A stretch of 64,000 nt of DNA from Rhodoferax sp. OV413 (GCA_943330915.2 CALQJO020000004.1:1-64000); one strand, 5' to 3'. Shown: positions 49,111 to 58,219, counted from the first letter of the stretch. A program made the numbers and translations. Notes: generated from the sequence alone by a model not told the origin.

Positions 49111-49147
49111 AAAAAAGCGTTGTTCCGGATAGGGGCAGCGCTTTTTT
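49111..49147 (+). terminator. Intrinsic terminator after rplM-rpsI
   Basis: The stem AAAAAAGCGTTG pairs with CAGCGCTTTTTT (11 standard pairs and one G-U) around a 13-base loop, giving an A-run before and a T-run after, as in a bidirectional intrinsic terminator. A second perfect stem, CCACAATTCC/GGAATTGTGG, lies just before it at 49077-49098. Confidence 0.85.
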
Positions 49148-49396
49148 GTTTTCGAAAAAAATAAAATCGCAATTATTTCAATGAGTTATCATGGTTTTGG
49201 CGGTTGGTAAGCTTGAAAAAATACGCCAAATTAACTAAAATTATAAGTGGTTGCTGGTTTGCGTAATTCATCTAAGTATTAGCCTCCGACCTTGATACGC
49301 GCAGATGTGTAGCAACAGCAGGTTTTTGATCTCCCGGCGAAACTAAGGGAGAACCAGTTTATTTTTGACAGACGACAATGCTCAGGAGATTACACG
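49148..49396. other. AT-rich intergenic region upstream of petA
   Basis: About 250 bases between the rpsI terminator and petA. The first part is AT-rich and probably holds the petABC promoter, though I cannot fix -35/-10 boxes. A small CTCCC/GGGAG stem (49331-49351) lies in the leader, and AGGAG precedes the GTG start. No coding frame or RNA gene is evident. Confidence 0.5.
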
Positions 49397-49996
49397 GTGA
49401 GTGAAGACGGTACTGATTCTGGCCGCAGGCGGTTTTTATTGGGGTCAACCTCGGTTGTTGGGGTGGCAGGTGTCGTAGGGGCAGTTGTTCCCTTCGTCGG
49501 TTCCTGGAATCCCAGTGCTAAAGCACGTGCTGCGGGTGCTGCAGTTCGGGTTGATATCAGTCGCATCGAAGAAGGTGCAATTCTCGGACCCATCCCTGCG
49601 TGGCGTGGGCGTCCAATTTTTGTCGTGCGTCGCACAGCTGAGTCACTGGCCGCATTGCCGACCATCGACGGTGATCTGCAGGATCCTGCATCTGCGCAGC
49701 CGGAGCAGCCTGACTACGCAACTAATGCGCACCGTTCACGTGAGCCTGCAATTCTGGTGCTGGTGGGTCTTTGCCCGCACCTTTTCTGCTCTCCGACTCC
49801 GCGACTTGCCATTCGGGCAGAGCCTTTCGAGGAGAATTGGAAAGGTGGCTTCTACTGTCCTTGCCACGGTTCAAAGTTTGATATGGCTGGCCGCGTATAC
49901 AGCGGCTCGCCAGCATCAAGAAACATGGAAGTCCCTCCTTACTACTATGAGACAGACAATATCCTTGTAATTGGTGAAGATGGGGTGGCTGCATAA
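49397..49996 (+). CDS. petA: Ubiquinol-cytochrome c reductase Rieske iron-sulfur subunit
   Basis: A protein of 199 aa, starting with GTG after an AGGAG site. It has a twin-arginine-type N-terminus (SGRRRFLLGSTS) and a single membrane anchor, then a Rieske domain. Box II is CPCHGSKFD as usual. Box I reads CPHLFC where the family normally has CTHLGC, so the cluster ligands (C and H) are kept but two loop residues differ. I confirmed this in the DNA (TGC CCG CAC CTT TTC TGC). It overlaps petBC by one base. Confidence 0.95.
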   Translation: MSEDGTDSGRRRFLLGSTSVVGVAGVVGAVVPFVGSWNPSAKARAAGAAVRVDISRIEEGAILGPIPAWRGRPIFVVRRTAESLAALPTIDGDLQDPASAQPEQPDYATNAHRSREPAILVLVGLCPHLFCSPTPRLAIRAEPFEENWKGGFYCPCHGSKFDMAGRVYSGSPASRNMEVPPYYYETDNILVIGEDGVAA

Positions 49997-52011
49997 TGAG
50001 CGATGCAAAGAAACAAGGTTTTGTAGTGTCCTCTCTCGTTGGTCTTCGCGACTGGACAAATGACCGCTTGCCAATCATGAATGCTTGGGAAAAGCACATG
50101 AGCAAGTATTACGCACCCAAGAACTTCAATTTCTGGTACTTCTTTGGTGTGTTATCTCTTGTTGTCCTGGTTATCCAGTTGGTATCTGGTGTTTTCCTGA
50201 CAATGCACTATACCAATAGCGCTGAAGCGGCATTTGCTTCGGTTGAGTACATCATGCGTGATGTGGAGTTTGGCTGGTTGATCAGATATATCCACTCAAC
50301 AGGCGCTTCGGCCTTTTTTGTGGTGGTATATCTGCATATGTTCCGTGGTCTGATGTACGGTTCATATAAAAAGCCGAGGGAACTGATCTGGGTATTTGGT
50401 ATGGCCATCTACCTGGTGCTGATGATGGAAGGTTTTATGGGCTACGTCCTGCCCTGGGGCCAGATGTCATACTGGGGCGCTAATGTGATTGTGTCGCTGG
50501 TCGGTGCTATTCCGGTGATTGGTGAAGATTTGTTGATCTGGGTTCGGGGGGATTTTCTGATTTCTGGTGCAACCCTCAACCGATTCTTTGCGCTGCACGT
50601 GGTTGCGCTTCCCATAATTCTGATTGCTCTGGTCGTGTTGCACCTGCTTGCTCTGCATGAAGTTGGCTCAAACAACCCTGACGGTATTGAGATCAAGAAG
50701 AACAAGGACGCTAACGGCATACCAGTTGATGGCATCCCGTTCCATCCTTTCTACACTGTTCACGATCTGGTTGGCATCACCGTCTTCCTGTTTGTGTTCT
50801 GCTTTATCATTTTCTTTGCTCCAGAGATGGGCGGCTACTTCCTTGAGCCGCCGAATTTCCAGGAAGCTAATCCGCTGGTTACGCCTGCGCATGTTCCACC
50901 GGTATGGTACTTCACGCCCTTCTATTCGATGCTTCGTGCTGTAACAGTTCCATTGCTGGGTCTTGATGCCAAATTTTGGGGCATGCTAGTCATGTTCGGA
51001 GCGATAGCTATTCTGTTTGTGGTGCCGTGGCTTGATCGTAGTCCCGTAAGATCCATGCGCTACAAAGGCTGGTACAGCCGAATTGCTTTGCTGATTTTTA
51101 CTGCAAGTTTCCTGATTCTGGGTTACTTGGGTACTTTAGGCACCAGCCCCGGCCGAATAGCGCTGGCGCAAATATGCACAGTGCTTTATTTCTTGTTCTT
51201 CTTCCTGATGCCTTGGTACACGAAGAAAGAACATACTTTCCCGGAGCCTTTACGTGTAACAGGCCGCTGGATCAGCAACAAGCAGGTAGTGTTGACACTT
51301 GTCCTGTTGGCTGCGCTGGTTCTGTTGCCGCTGCGAGCGGTCGGTGCGGAAGTGACAGTAGATCTTGACCATGTAGAGATGGATCTTCGTGATCAGGCCT
51401 CGCAGCAGCGTGGCTTGGCAACCTACATGAACTACTGCCATTCCTGTCACTCAGTCAAGTATGCCCGCTATGAGCGCACAGCTACAGACCTGGGCATTCC
51501 TGAAAACCTGATGATGGAAAATCTGTCCTTTGGTGAGGCGGGTTTCGGTGATCTGATGGAGAACACCATGCGGCCTGAGCATGGAAATGCCTGGTTCGGT
51601 GTTGTGCCACCTGACTTGACACTGATATCTCGTGTCCGTGGTCCTGAGTGGTTGTACACCTACCTGCGTTCGTTCTATGAGGACGAAACTCGGGTATGGG
51701 GAGTAAACAACACCATATTCCCCAACGTTGGTATGCCTAACGTGCTGTACAAGCTGCAGGGTGATGTAATCTGCAGCAATAACGCTTCAGCACCGGAAGA
51801 TTGTGAACTGACTCATGTCGAAGGAACGGGCGAACTGTCTCCTGAAGAGTTCGACGCCATGATTTATGACTTGGTGAATTTCCTTTACTACGTCGGTGAG
51901 CCAATAAACCTCAGACGTCAGGAGATTGGTGTCTATGTGCTCGGTTTCCTGGCGATACTGCTGATTCTGGTAACGCTGCTGAATCGCGAATATTGGAGAC
52001 GTATCCACTGA
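49996..52011 (+). CDS. petBC: Cytochrome b / cytochrome c1 fusion
   Basis: A single frame of 671 aa. Residues 1 to about 425 are cytochrome b of the bc1 complex, with heme-binding helices (RYIHSTGASAFFVVVYLHMFRG, and the FFALHVVALPIILIALVVLHLLALHE region) and the Qo motif as PPNFQEANPLVTPAHVPPVWYF. A hydrophobic segment ending in RAVGAE (about 430-451) resembles a c1 signal sequence. Residues 452-671 are cytochrome c1, with CHSCH at about 481-485, a distal-Met region FPNVGMPNVLYKLQG and a C-terminal anchor helix. Gammaproteobacteria usually encode petB and petC separately; a fused precursor (fbcH) is known in Bradyrhizobium, where it is cleaved. No stop or frameshift is seen at the join. Confidence 0.93.
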   Translation: MSDAKKQGFVVSSLVGLRDWTNDRLPIMNAWEKHMSKYYAPKNFNFWYFFGVLSLVVLVIQLVSGVFLTMHYTNSAEAAFASVEYIMRDVEFGWLIRYIHSTGASAFFVVVYLHMFRGLMYGSYKKPRELIWVFGMAIYLVLMMEGFMGYVLPWGQMSYWGANVIVSLVGAIPVIGEDLLIWVRGDFLISGATLNRFFALHVVALPIILIALVVLHLLALHEVGSNNPDGIEIKKNKDANGIPVDGIPFHPFYTVHDLVGITVFLFVFCFIIFFAPEMGGYFLEPPNFQEANPLVTPAHVPPVWYFTPFYSMLRAVTVPLLGLDAKFWGMLVMFGAIAILFVVPWLDRSPVRSMRYKGWYSRIALLIFTASFLILGYLGTLGTSPGRIALAQICTVLYFLFFFLMPWYTKKEHTFPEPLRVTGRWISNKQVVLTLVLLAALVLLPLRAVGAEVTVDLDHVEMDLRDQASQQRGLATYMNYCHSCHSVKYARYERTATDLGIPENLMMENLSFGEAGFGDLMENTMRPEHGNAWFGVVPPDLTLISRVRGPEWLYTYLRSFYEDETRVWGVNNTIFPNVGMPNVLYKLQGDVICSNNASAPEDCELTHVEGTGELSPEEFDAMIYDLVNFLYYVGEPINLRRQEIGVYVLGFLAILLILVTLLNREYWRRIH

Positions 52012-52063
52012 TACGTTCTCCACCGGTCAAATCTGACTGAGATGATTTATTGAGGACAGCAGT

Positions 52064-52696
52064 ATGGGTGTAGTCGCTAAACGCTCTTCCATGATTTTTT
52101 ACTCCGATGGCCGTAGTCAATACAGCCATCGGGTGAGAATCGTGTTGGCCGAGAAAGGGGTTACCGTCGAGACAGTTAACGTAGACCCGGCGAATACCCC
52201 AGAAGACCTTACATCATTAAATCCATATAACAGTCTGCCGACGCTGGTTGATCGTGATCTTGTGCTTTATGAAGCCAATATCATGATGGAGTATCTGGAT
52301 GAACGTTTTCCGCATCCGCCCTTGTTTCCGGTTTATCCGGTAGCAAGGGCGCAAAGCCGTTTGTGGATGTACCGCATTCAACGAGACTGGTGCGCAACAG
52401 TCGATGACCTCAGTGCTGGAAAAGGCTCCGTGGGTCAGCAAGACAAAATGCGCGGGGAGTTACGCGAAAGTCTGGTATCCATAGCTCCTATTTTTGCCGA
52501 AAAACCTTACTTCATGAGCGATGAATTCAGCGTCGTGGATTGCTGCGTTACAGCAATTCTGTGGCGATTGCCATCACTTGGCATAGATCTGGGTAACCAT
52601 AAGTCTGTTCAACCTCTTCTTGAATACCGGGCCAGGTTATTCGCGCGGGACTCTGTGCGAATGAGTTTGTCCGATCAGGAAAAGGAAATGGTATAG
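52064..52696 (+). CDS. sspA: Stringent starvation protein A
   Basis: A protein of 210 aa with a glutathione-S-transferase-like fold that binds RNA polymerase. It shows MIFYSDGRSQYSHRVRIVLAEKGV near the start, PYNSLPTLVDRDLVLYEANIMMEYLDERFPHPPL and a C-terminal helical domain. It follows the bc1 genes, as in many gammaproteobacteria, and precedes sspB. Confidence 0.95.
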   Translation: MGVVAKRSSMIFYSDGRSQYSHRVRIVLAEKGVTVETVNVDPANTPEDLTSLNPYNSLPTLVDRDLVLYEANIMMEYLDERFPHPPLFPVYPVARAQSRLWMYRIQRDWCATVDDLSAGKGSVGQQDKMRGELRESLVSIAPIFAEKPYFMSDEFSVVDCCVTAILWRLPSLGIDLGNHKSVQPLLEYRARLFARDSVRMSLSDQEKEMV

Positions 52697-52706
52697 GCAC
52701 TTGCCG

Positions 52707-53135
52707 ATGAGCATGAACTCGAGCCGGCCTTATCTACTTCGCGCACTCTACGAGTGGATACTCGAAAACAACTGCACGCCCTACATTGTGGTCAATGCCT
52801 ATGCTCAGGATGTACAGGTTCCTCAGGATTATGTCAAAGACGGTCAGATTATCCTCAATATCTCCCCTGTGGCGGTGCATGCTTTGCATATGAGCAATGA
52901 TGCAGTGGAATTTAACGGTCGTTTTGCAGGAATTCCAACACCGGTTTATGTGCCAGTGATGGCTGTAATGGGAATCTACGCCAAGGAAAATGGTCAGGGA
53001 ATGGTGTTTGATGCAGAAAAACCTGTGCCAACTCCTCCTGTCCCACCAAAACCATCCGCGACGCTTACTTCAGTAAAGACATCCCAGTCTGAGAAGAAAA
53101 CCCGTGGGCGTGCTTCGTTACGTGTGGTGAAATAA
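52707..53135 (+). CDS. sspB: ClpXP protease specificity-enhancing factor SspB
   Basis: A protein of about 142 aa. The folded domain (about residues 5-108) has SRPYLLRALYEWILENNCTPY, VNAYAQDVQVPQDYVKDGQIILNIS, and FNGRFAGIPTPVYVPVMAVMGIYAKENGQGM. A disordered Pro/Ser/Lys tail ends in a basic, hydrophobic motif (RASLRVVK), like the ClpX-docking tail. It hands ssrA-tagged proteins to ClpXP. Starts at TTG 52701, ATG 52707 and ATG 52713 are all possible. Confidence 0.94.
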   Translation: MSMNSSRPYLLRALYEWILENNCTPYIVVNAYAQDVQVPQDYVKDGQIILNISPVAVHALHMSNDAVEFNGRFAGIPTPVYVPVMAVMGIYAKENGQGMVFDAEKPVPTPPVPPKPSATLTSVKTSQSEKKTRGRASLRVVK

Positions 53136-53156
53136 TCGCCTTACAGTGTAAGGTGA
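53136..53156. terminator. Hairpin between convergent sspB and dolP
   Basis: Stem TCGCCTTAC/GTAAGGTGA (8 standard pairs plus one G-T) with a 3-base loop begins immediately after the sspB stop and lies between two convergent genes. No T-run follows on either strand, so its action as a bidirectional terminator is uncertain. Confidence 0.4.
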
Positions 53157-53166
53157 TGACTGCATT

Positions 53167-53739
53167 TCAGATGAATTCGAATACGTTTACAACGCGCAAT
53201 ACCCCGCCAACGCTGCGTGCAAGGTTACTTGCTCGCTCACCTTCATTAATGTCAACAATTCCCATCAGATAGACTGTTCCATTGTTTGCAATGACCCGCA
53301 TTCTATTAGAGTTGATCTGGTCACTGGCTGCCAGCTGAGTACGCACCTTGGTCGCCAGCCATGTATCGTTGCTTCGGGACAAAAGGCTGCGAGGCCCGGC
53401 AACCTCCATTTCGTTATGAACTCGTCGCACATGGACACTTGCTTCTGATGCGATGCGGGTAGCCTGTTGTTTCAGGTCCTCTGACTGCACTTGACCGACC
53501 AGAAGAACAACGCCGTTATGGCTGATCACATCAAAGCTGGAGTCTCTGAACTGCTCCTGCTGTGTTCTCATGTTTACGGTGACTTTGGTCTCTATCGATT
53601 CATCCTCTACGATAGTGCCTGCTGTGCGAAGGTATCGGTCTTCCTGAATACCTTCCGACCCGGCTGTGCCGGTCAGAATGGTAGTACATGCCGAGCTGCT
53701 CAGCAGAAATCCGACCAAAACAATGTGTTTTATGCTCAT
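53167..53739 (-). CDS. dolP: BON-domain outer-membrane lipoprotein DolP (YraP)
   Basis: A protein of 190 aa with a lipoprotein signal (lipobox SSSAC, Cys at about residue 18) and two BON domains (about residues 45-112 and 125-190), each with a G-rich turn such as ISHNGVVLLVGQV and IANNGTVYLMGIV. In E. coli it supports outer-membrane integrity. It overlaps diaA by 4 bases. Confidence 0.93.
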   Translation of the reverse strand: MSIKHIVLVGFLLSSSACTTILTGTAGSEGIQEDRYLRTAGTIVEDESIETKVTVNMRTQQEQFRDSSFDVISHNGVVLLVGQVQSEDLKQQATRIASEASVHVRRVHNEMEVAGPRSLLSRSNDTWLATKVRTQLAASDQINSNRMRVIANNGTVYLMGIVDINEGERASNLARSVGGVLRVVNVFEFI

Positions 53740-54329
53740 AGCTCTTCTCCAAAAATTTGTATGTCTATCAAATCACACAAGCAATGCATGACCGTCAGTT
53801 GTATCTCCTGACTTCGATGACCGGCAGGAGCGGGTACCCTTAACTCCATATCGTCCGATTGTAACATCTCTGATACGTTACCACTGTCTTCACAACTGAT
53901 AACAATCACCGGCATTTCACGGTCATAGGCAGCACTGACAGCTTCGCGTAGATTTGCGCTATTACGACCAGATGTAAACACTAGCAGGATGTCTGTGTGT
54001 TGCCCAAGTGCCCTGATTTGCTGAGCATAGACCGACTTGTACTGCAAATCCGTGGCTATTGCTGTCATGGCGACCGGGTCAGCCGACAATGCGATAGCTG
54101 GCAGAGCCGGTCGCTCCCGTTCAAACCGGTTTAATAAAAGGGAACTGAAGTAAAGGGCCATGGCTGCGGACCCTCCATTGCCACAGACCAGCACTTTCCC
54201 CCCTTGCAGCAAAGCGTGCGCAATGCGATCTGCAGCGGAATTGATCAAGTGCGTTTGTGTGTTCAAAGTGGTGCTTAGCCCGTTGATGCTCTGCCGGAAG
54301 TGGTTCTGTATGTGTTGTTCGGGTGTCAT
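53736..54329 (-). CDS. diaA: SIS-domain protein DiaA / phosphoheptose-isomerase-like
   Basis: A protein of 197 aa with one SIS domain, including GGKVLVCGNGGSAAMALYFSSLLL and FTSGRNSANLREAVSAAYDREM. DiaA stimulates DnaA-dependent initiation in E. coli; the paralogue GmhA makes heptose precursors. Position between yraN and dolP favours DiaA. A substrate-binding role cannot be excluded. Confidence 0.88.
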   Translation of the reverse strand: MTPEQHIQNHFRQSINGLSTTLNTQTHLINSAADRIAHALLQGGKVLVCGNGGSAAMALYFSSLLLNRFERERPALPAIALSADPVAMTAIATDLQYKSVYAQQIRALGQHTDILLVFTSGRNSANLREAVSAAYDREMPVIVISCEDSGNVSEMLQSDDMELRVPAPAGHRSQEIQLTVMHCLCDLIDIQIFGEEL

Positions 54330-54431
54330 TTAAACCTGCCGTGGACAGAAAAGTTGCGACTCGGACCGCATTTTACTTTAAACCGTTGACTAAGCCAGAC
54401 CGGCTGCCATGTGGTTTTTATAGGGATACGT

Positions 54432-54857
54432 TTATACGTTTGACATAATGGCATTTTTTATCCACTCGACTATCAGTTCGCCTGTCGATCTGCAGCGAGT
54501 GAGGCCGATCAGGTCGATCCGACAAGCTACCTTGTCGTTAAGCTTGTGCTGTTTCAGGTATACCATCGCAGTCCTCAGTATTTTTTGCTGTTTTGTGCGG
54601 TTGATGCTGGCCACGGCGCTGACAAAGTCATTTCTCAATCGATAGCGAACTTCAACAAAAACCAGAGTGTTCTGATCCTGCATAATCAGATCAATTTCTC
54701 CCAGCCGGCAATGGTAATTGCTCCTGATCAGTTGTAAGCCCTGTTTTTCGAGATGCTCGGCTGCCAGCTGTTCATAGCAATTGCCAATGCTGCGCCTGTG
54801 TTTTGGAGCGGTCGCAGATCCTTCACTTCGATAAGTTGAGAATATTTTTTGGGACAT
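54432..54857 (-). CDS. yraN: UPF0102 family nuclease-like protein YraN
   Basis: A protein of 141 aa with the family's endonuclease-like fold: GNCYEQLAAEHLEKQGLQLIRSNYHCRLGEIDLIMQD-type N-terminal region (around residues 25-60) and FVEVRYR, matching the catalytic E-I-D-L...F-V-E-V-K pattern except that Lys is replaced by Arg. The ATG at 54857 has GGAG six bases upstream. It lies 42 bases after lpoA. Confidence 0.92.
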   Translation of the reverse strand: MSQKIFSTYRSEGSATAPKHRRSIGNCYEQLAAEHLEKQGLQLIRSNYHCRLGEIDLIMQDQNTLVFVEVRYRLRNDFVSAVASINRTKQQKILRTAMVYLKQHKLNDKVACRIDLIGLTRCRSTGELIVEWIKNAIMSNV

Positions 54858-54898
54858 CCTTGTCTCCATGTTCGCTGTTTATTGTGCACTGCTGAGAG

Positions 54899-56791
54899 TC
54901 AATCAGGGCTGATGCTGCCCGTTGTCATGCCCGGAAGTACAATAGTGCCTTCCACAAATTGTGCAGGTAGCAATTCGCGCTGAATGCTGCCATCACTGCT
55001 CATAGACAGATTTCCGGTTGCACCCTGCAGACTGACACCTGGGAAATTGGCGAGTTGTGCAAGGCGGTTGTGCAGGCGATAAGTATCAACACCCATAGCT
55101 CGCAACCTTTCGATGGGGCCAGCTCCGGGCTCAAATGCTGAGGCAGTCGCGAGTTTCAGTGGGTCGTCATTGGTCAGTACCCAAGGGGCATCTATAAAAT
55201 TGATGCCGTTCAGGTCGCGATTTACATTGGTGCTGATTCCTCCATCGTAACCTAGGCCGTCGTAAATGGCGGGAAGAGCATAAACAGCGACATCGCCTGC
55301 AAAGTGGAAACCCATGGTGGGTCGGATCTGCCGGCCCTCAGCAGGGTTGGCCAACAGAAACAATACATCAACATCCTGTCTGCGCCTGGGTGTAAAAATC
55401 ATATTGCTTCGTGGAATTATGCTGCGCAATTGCGCTGCTCTCGCTTCGCTGTCATCAACATCGAGCATCAGTCTGATCGTGTCAGAGTAGCTGCTGCTGC
55501 CAAACTCGGATACCGCAACCACCTCACCACCCAATTTTTCCCATTCGCTAGCAAAGGTGTCCCGTATTCGCAGGTAGTCATTGCCCGAAGGTGTCAAAAC
55601 GGCCGCAACCTGATGGCCTGCCTGCCGCGCTAGCCTGACAGTCTGGCGGATTTCATCTTCCGGAGCCAGGCCGAATTGGTAGAGGTTTGCGGGAGCTGGC
55701 AATCCTTCATCGCCGTAATTTAATGCCAGCGTAGGCACGCGCAAAGAGGTCTGCAACTGCAATTCACGAACTGAATCCTTGAGCAGGGGGCCAATGATCA
55801 GGTCAAAGCCGCTGTCTGCAATTTGATTGTAGAGCGGCATAATATCTGTCACGCCGCTGGTATCGAAGATCTGAACTTCAGGAACCTGTTGCTTCAGGTT
55901 CAGAGCTTCAAAATAGGCTGCCAGGAAGCCTTCACTCACGGCAATTCCAGCGGCTTCGGATAGCGGCAACATCAATGCAATACGTTCCGCCCGGGTGTTG
56001 AGCACTTCCATAGTAAATGACAAAGACCGCGGTAAACTGTCCGCGGCACTGTGTTGCGTCCAGCGACTTTGCCATGCGCTGATCGCCCTGACCTGTTGTT
56101 CAATATTGCTGCGAGACCCGTTAACCAGATTGACCAGCTCTATCCAGCCTCGCAATTCATAAGAGTCAATCAATGTGTTCTGGGCCTGAAAACTGCCCGG
56201 TGGCGCCGACGTAAGTATCTGCCAGATTTGATCGATGTTTTGTTCCTGTTGATCAGGTCTGAGCAATGCAGCCATACGCGTGTGCTCGCGTGCAGCTGCA
56301 AGATATTGATTCATGCTTAAAAACGCCTGTGCCCGTATTCTCATCAGGTTCTGCCGAACGTCGTTGTTCAGTTCGTTGACCCGCTCAAACGGCGTACCAT
56401 TTAACAGAATCAATGCCCGCTCTGATTCCCCCGTAGCGATTGCCAGTTCCGCACGCAGTAAGGCCGCCTGGCTGCGCACGGTCATTGGCCAGCTCAAGTC
56501 ATCTCCCAGACTTCCGAGGATTGCCGCTGATGTGTTTACATCCCCGTCTCCAAAAGCAATTTCAGCGGCCTGAACGATAAGCTGTTCGGCCAAAGGAGAC
56601 GGGGAGTCTGCCGCTAACTGCAGAAGTCTGTTGATTTCGCTGACAGGCTCGTCTGCAACAACGGGCTGACTTTCAGACCTTATGTCAGCTGAATCTGCTG
56701 AGAGTTGCGGCTCGCCTGCACTCGAGCACTGTGTCAGCAGGCTCGCCACCAGGATGGGCATATACAGGTGTGGTAAGAAGTGTCTGGTCAT
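54899..56791 (-). CDS. lpoA: Penicillin-binding protein activator LpoA
   Basis: An outer-membrane lipoprotein of 630 aa (lipobox LLTQC, Cys about residue 22). An N-terminal TPR-like helical part (about residues 50-260) is followed by a periplasmic-binding-protein fold (about 270-600) with ALMLPLSEAAGIAVSEGFLAAYF and DLIIGPLLKDSVRELQ. LpoA activates PBP1A in E. coli. It lies between yraN and, divergent across about 160 bases, rsmI. Confidence 0.94.
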   Translation of the reverse strand: MTRHFLPHLYMPILVASLLTQCSSAGEPQLSADSADIRSESQPVVADEPVSEINRLLQLAADSPSPLAEQLIVQAAEIAFGDGDVNTSAAILGSLGDDLSWPMTVRSQAALLRAELAIATGESERALILLNGTPFERVNELNNDVRQNLMRIRAQAFLSMNQYLAAAREHTRMAALLRPDQQEQNIDQIWQILTSAPPGSFQAQNTLIDSYELRGWIELVNLVNGSRSNIEQQVRAISAWQSRWTQHSAADSLPRSLSFTMEVLNTRAERIALMLPLSEAAGIAVSEGFLAAYFEALNLKQQVPEVQIFDTSGVTDIMPLYNQIADSGFDLIIGPLLKDSVRELQLQTSLRVPTLALNYGDEGLPAPANLYQFGLAPEDEIRQTVRLARQAGHQVAAVLTPSGNDYLRIRDTFASEWEKLGGEVVAVSEFGSSSYSDTIRLMLDVDDSEARAAQLRSIIPRSNMIFTPRRRQDVDVLFLLANPAEGRQIRPTMGFHFAGDVAVYALPAIYDGLGYDGGISTNVNRDLNGINFIDAPWVLTNDDPLKLATASAFEPGAGPIERLRAMGVDTYRLHNRLAQLANFPGVSLQGATGNLSMSSDGSIQRELLPAQFVEGTIVLPGMTTGSISPD

Positions 56792-56949
56792 GGTTTATCG
56801 TGAATACTCCTGAAACTCTTTCCAATCATAGCAGGCCATTGAGCCGGGTGGCGACTTTCAAGGTTTCTGGCGTCAGGCGGTTGTAGATCGCTTGATGCTG
56901 CCGCTATCATGCCCGACTATTTTTGCAGCGATTGCTGGAGCCCTGATAA

Positions 56950-57813
56950 ATGACCGATCAACAGACAGGCAAGGCGGCGCTGTATATTGTTGCGACCCCC
57001 ATAGGCAATCTTGGCGATATCAGTCATCGTGCGATCGAAGTTCTTCGCCGTGCTGATGTTATTGCTGCTGAAGATACCCGCCACAGCAGTCGTCTGACCC
57101 AGCACTTTGGGATTGCTACCCGCCTTGTGTCTTATCATGACTATAGCTCGTCAGGACGCGAAGATGCCATTTTGGCGGAGTTGGTGGCCGGTCGCAGCGT
57201 CGCTCTGATCAGTGATGCCGGTACGCCGCTGATTTCGGACCCCGGCTATAGTCTGGTTGCCCGTGCTCGTCAGATGCAGATCACAGTGATTCCGGTGCCC
57301 GGAGCCTGTGCGCTTACAACAGCGTTGTGCGCCGCTGGTCTGCCAACTGACCGTTTTGTGTTCGAAGGCTTTCCGCCACACAAACAGGGAGCGCGTCGAC
57401 AGCTATTTGAATCCTTGGCAGAAGAACAAAGAACGGTCATTTTTTACGAGTCGCCCCATCGTATTGCCGACAGTGTTATTGATATGAGAGACGTGTTTGG
57501 CGAACAGCGCCAGGCAGTGATCTGCCGGGAGCTGACCAAGACGTGGGAAACCATTCACGGAGACAGTCTTGGTGCGCTCAGTCAATGGATCATGGCTGAC
57601 GACAACAACCGACGCGGTGAATTTGTCGTTCTGATCCACGGCGCGCCAGTCGTTGATCAGGATTCGCAGCTGTCTGATGCAGATCGTCAGCTTCGTATTC
57701 TGCTTGAGGAGCTGCCAGTCAAACAGGCCGCTTCACTGGTGGCAAAACTCACTGGCCTTAAGAAAAATGCTGTGTATAAACGTGCCCTTGAGCTGGCGGG
57801 AGCATCACTATAG
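56950..57813 (+). CDS. rsmI: 16S rRNA (cytidine1402-2'-O)-methyltransferase
   Basis: A tetrapyrrole-methylase-fold enzyme of 287 aa that modifies C1402 of 16S rRNA. It shows YIVATPIGNLGDISHRAIEVLRR, the AEDTRHSSRLTQHF segment, ISDAGTPLISDPGY and CRELTKTWETIHGDSL. It is divergent from lpoA, and its stop abuts the ydbL stop with no gap. Confidence 0.96.
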   Translation: MTDQQTGKAALYIVATPIGNLGDISHRAIEVLRRADVIAAEDTRHSSRLTQHFGIATRLVSYHDYSSSGREDAILAELVAGRSVALISDAGTPLISDPGYSLVARARQMQITVIPVPGACALTTALCAAGLPTDRFVFEGFPPHKQGARRQLFESLAEEQRTVIFYESPHRIADSVIDMRDVFGEQRQAVICRELTKTWETIHGDSLGALSQWIMADDNNRRGEFVVLIHGAPVVDQDSQLSDADRQLRILLEELPVKQAASLVAKLTGLKKNAVYKRALELAGASL

Positions 57814-58173
57814 TCAGGGCTTTCTGACCCATCGGCCGTTAGCATCTTCAAGGAAGTGTCCGGATCGAGTGGCCTCCAGAGCTTTGTTAAACGCGAGCTG
57901 AGCAACTTGATCGACACTGATACCGTTTTCACTGGCTATTTGCTGATAACGTTCTCTGCGCTGACGATTGACGTCTTCCACAAGACTGACTACCGCTGGT
58001 GGCGCGGAGCCCTGAACAAGGCCAATATAGCCATCACGTCGTTCACCAATCAGGCCTGATGCCTTGGCCTCTTCCAGACTCTGGGCAACGGCGGCGGGTG
58101 CAACAATCAGCATCAGCCACATCAGTGCTGCATAAAACGATACTTTTGTATTGCGGTGTAATGATTTGCTCAT
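57814..58173 (-). CDS. ydbL: YdbL-like periplasmic protein (DUF1318)
   Basis: A protein of 119 aa with a signal peptide (about residues 1-30, ending AAVAQ) and the DUF1318 body: ASGLIGERRDGYIGLV and DVNRQRRERYQQIASENGIS. In E. coli YdbL is a periplasmic partner of the AsmA-like YdbH and lipoprotein YnbE. The ATG at 58173 fits the signal peptide; the frame to 58302 overlaps ynbE. Confidence 0.93.
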   Translation of the reverse strand: MSKSLHRNTKVSFYAALMWLMLIVAPAAVAQSLEEAKASGLIGERRDGYIGLVQGSAPPAVVSLVEDVNRQRRERYQQIASENGISVDQVAQLAFNKALEATRSGHFLEDANGRWVRKP

Positions 58174-58219
58174 GTTGTTTTTCCTTGGGCGGCGAAGTTT
58201 GTAAGTGCTTTCGAAAGCC

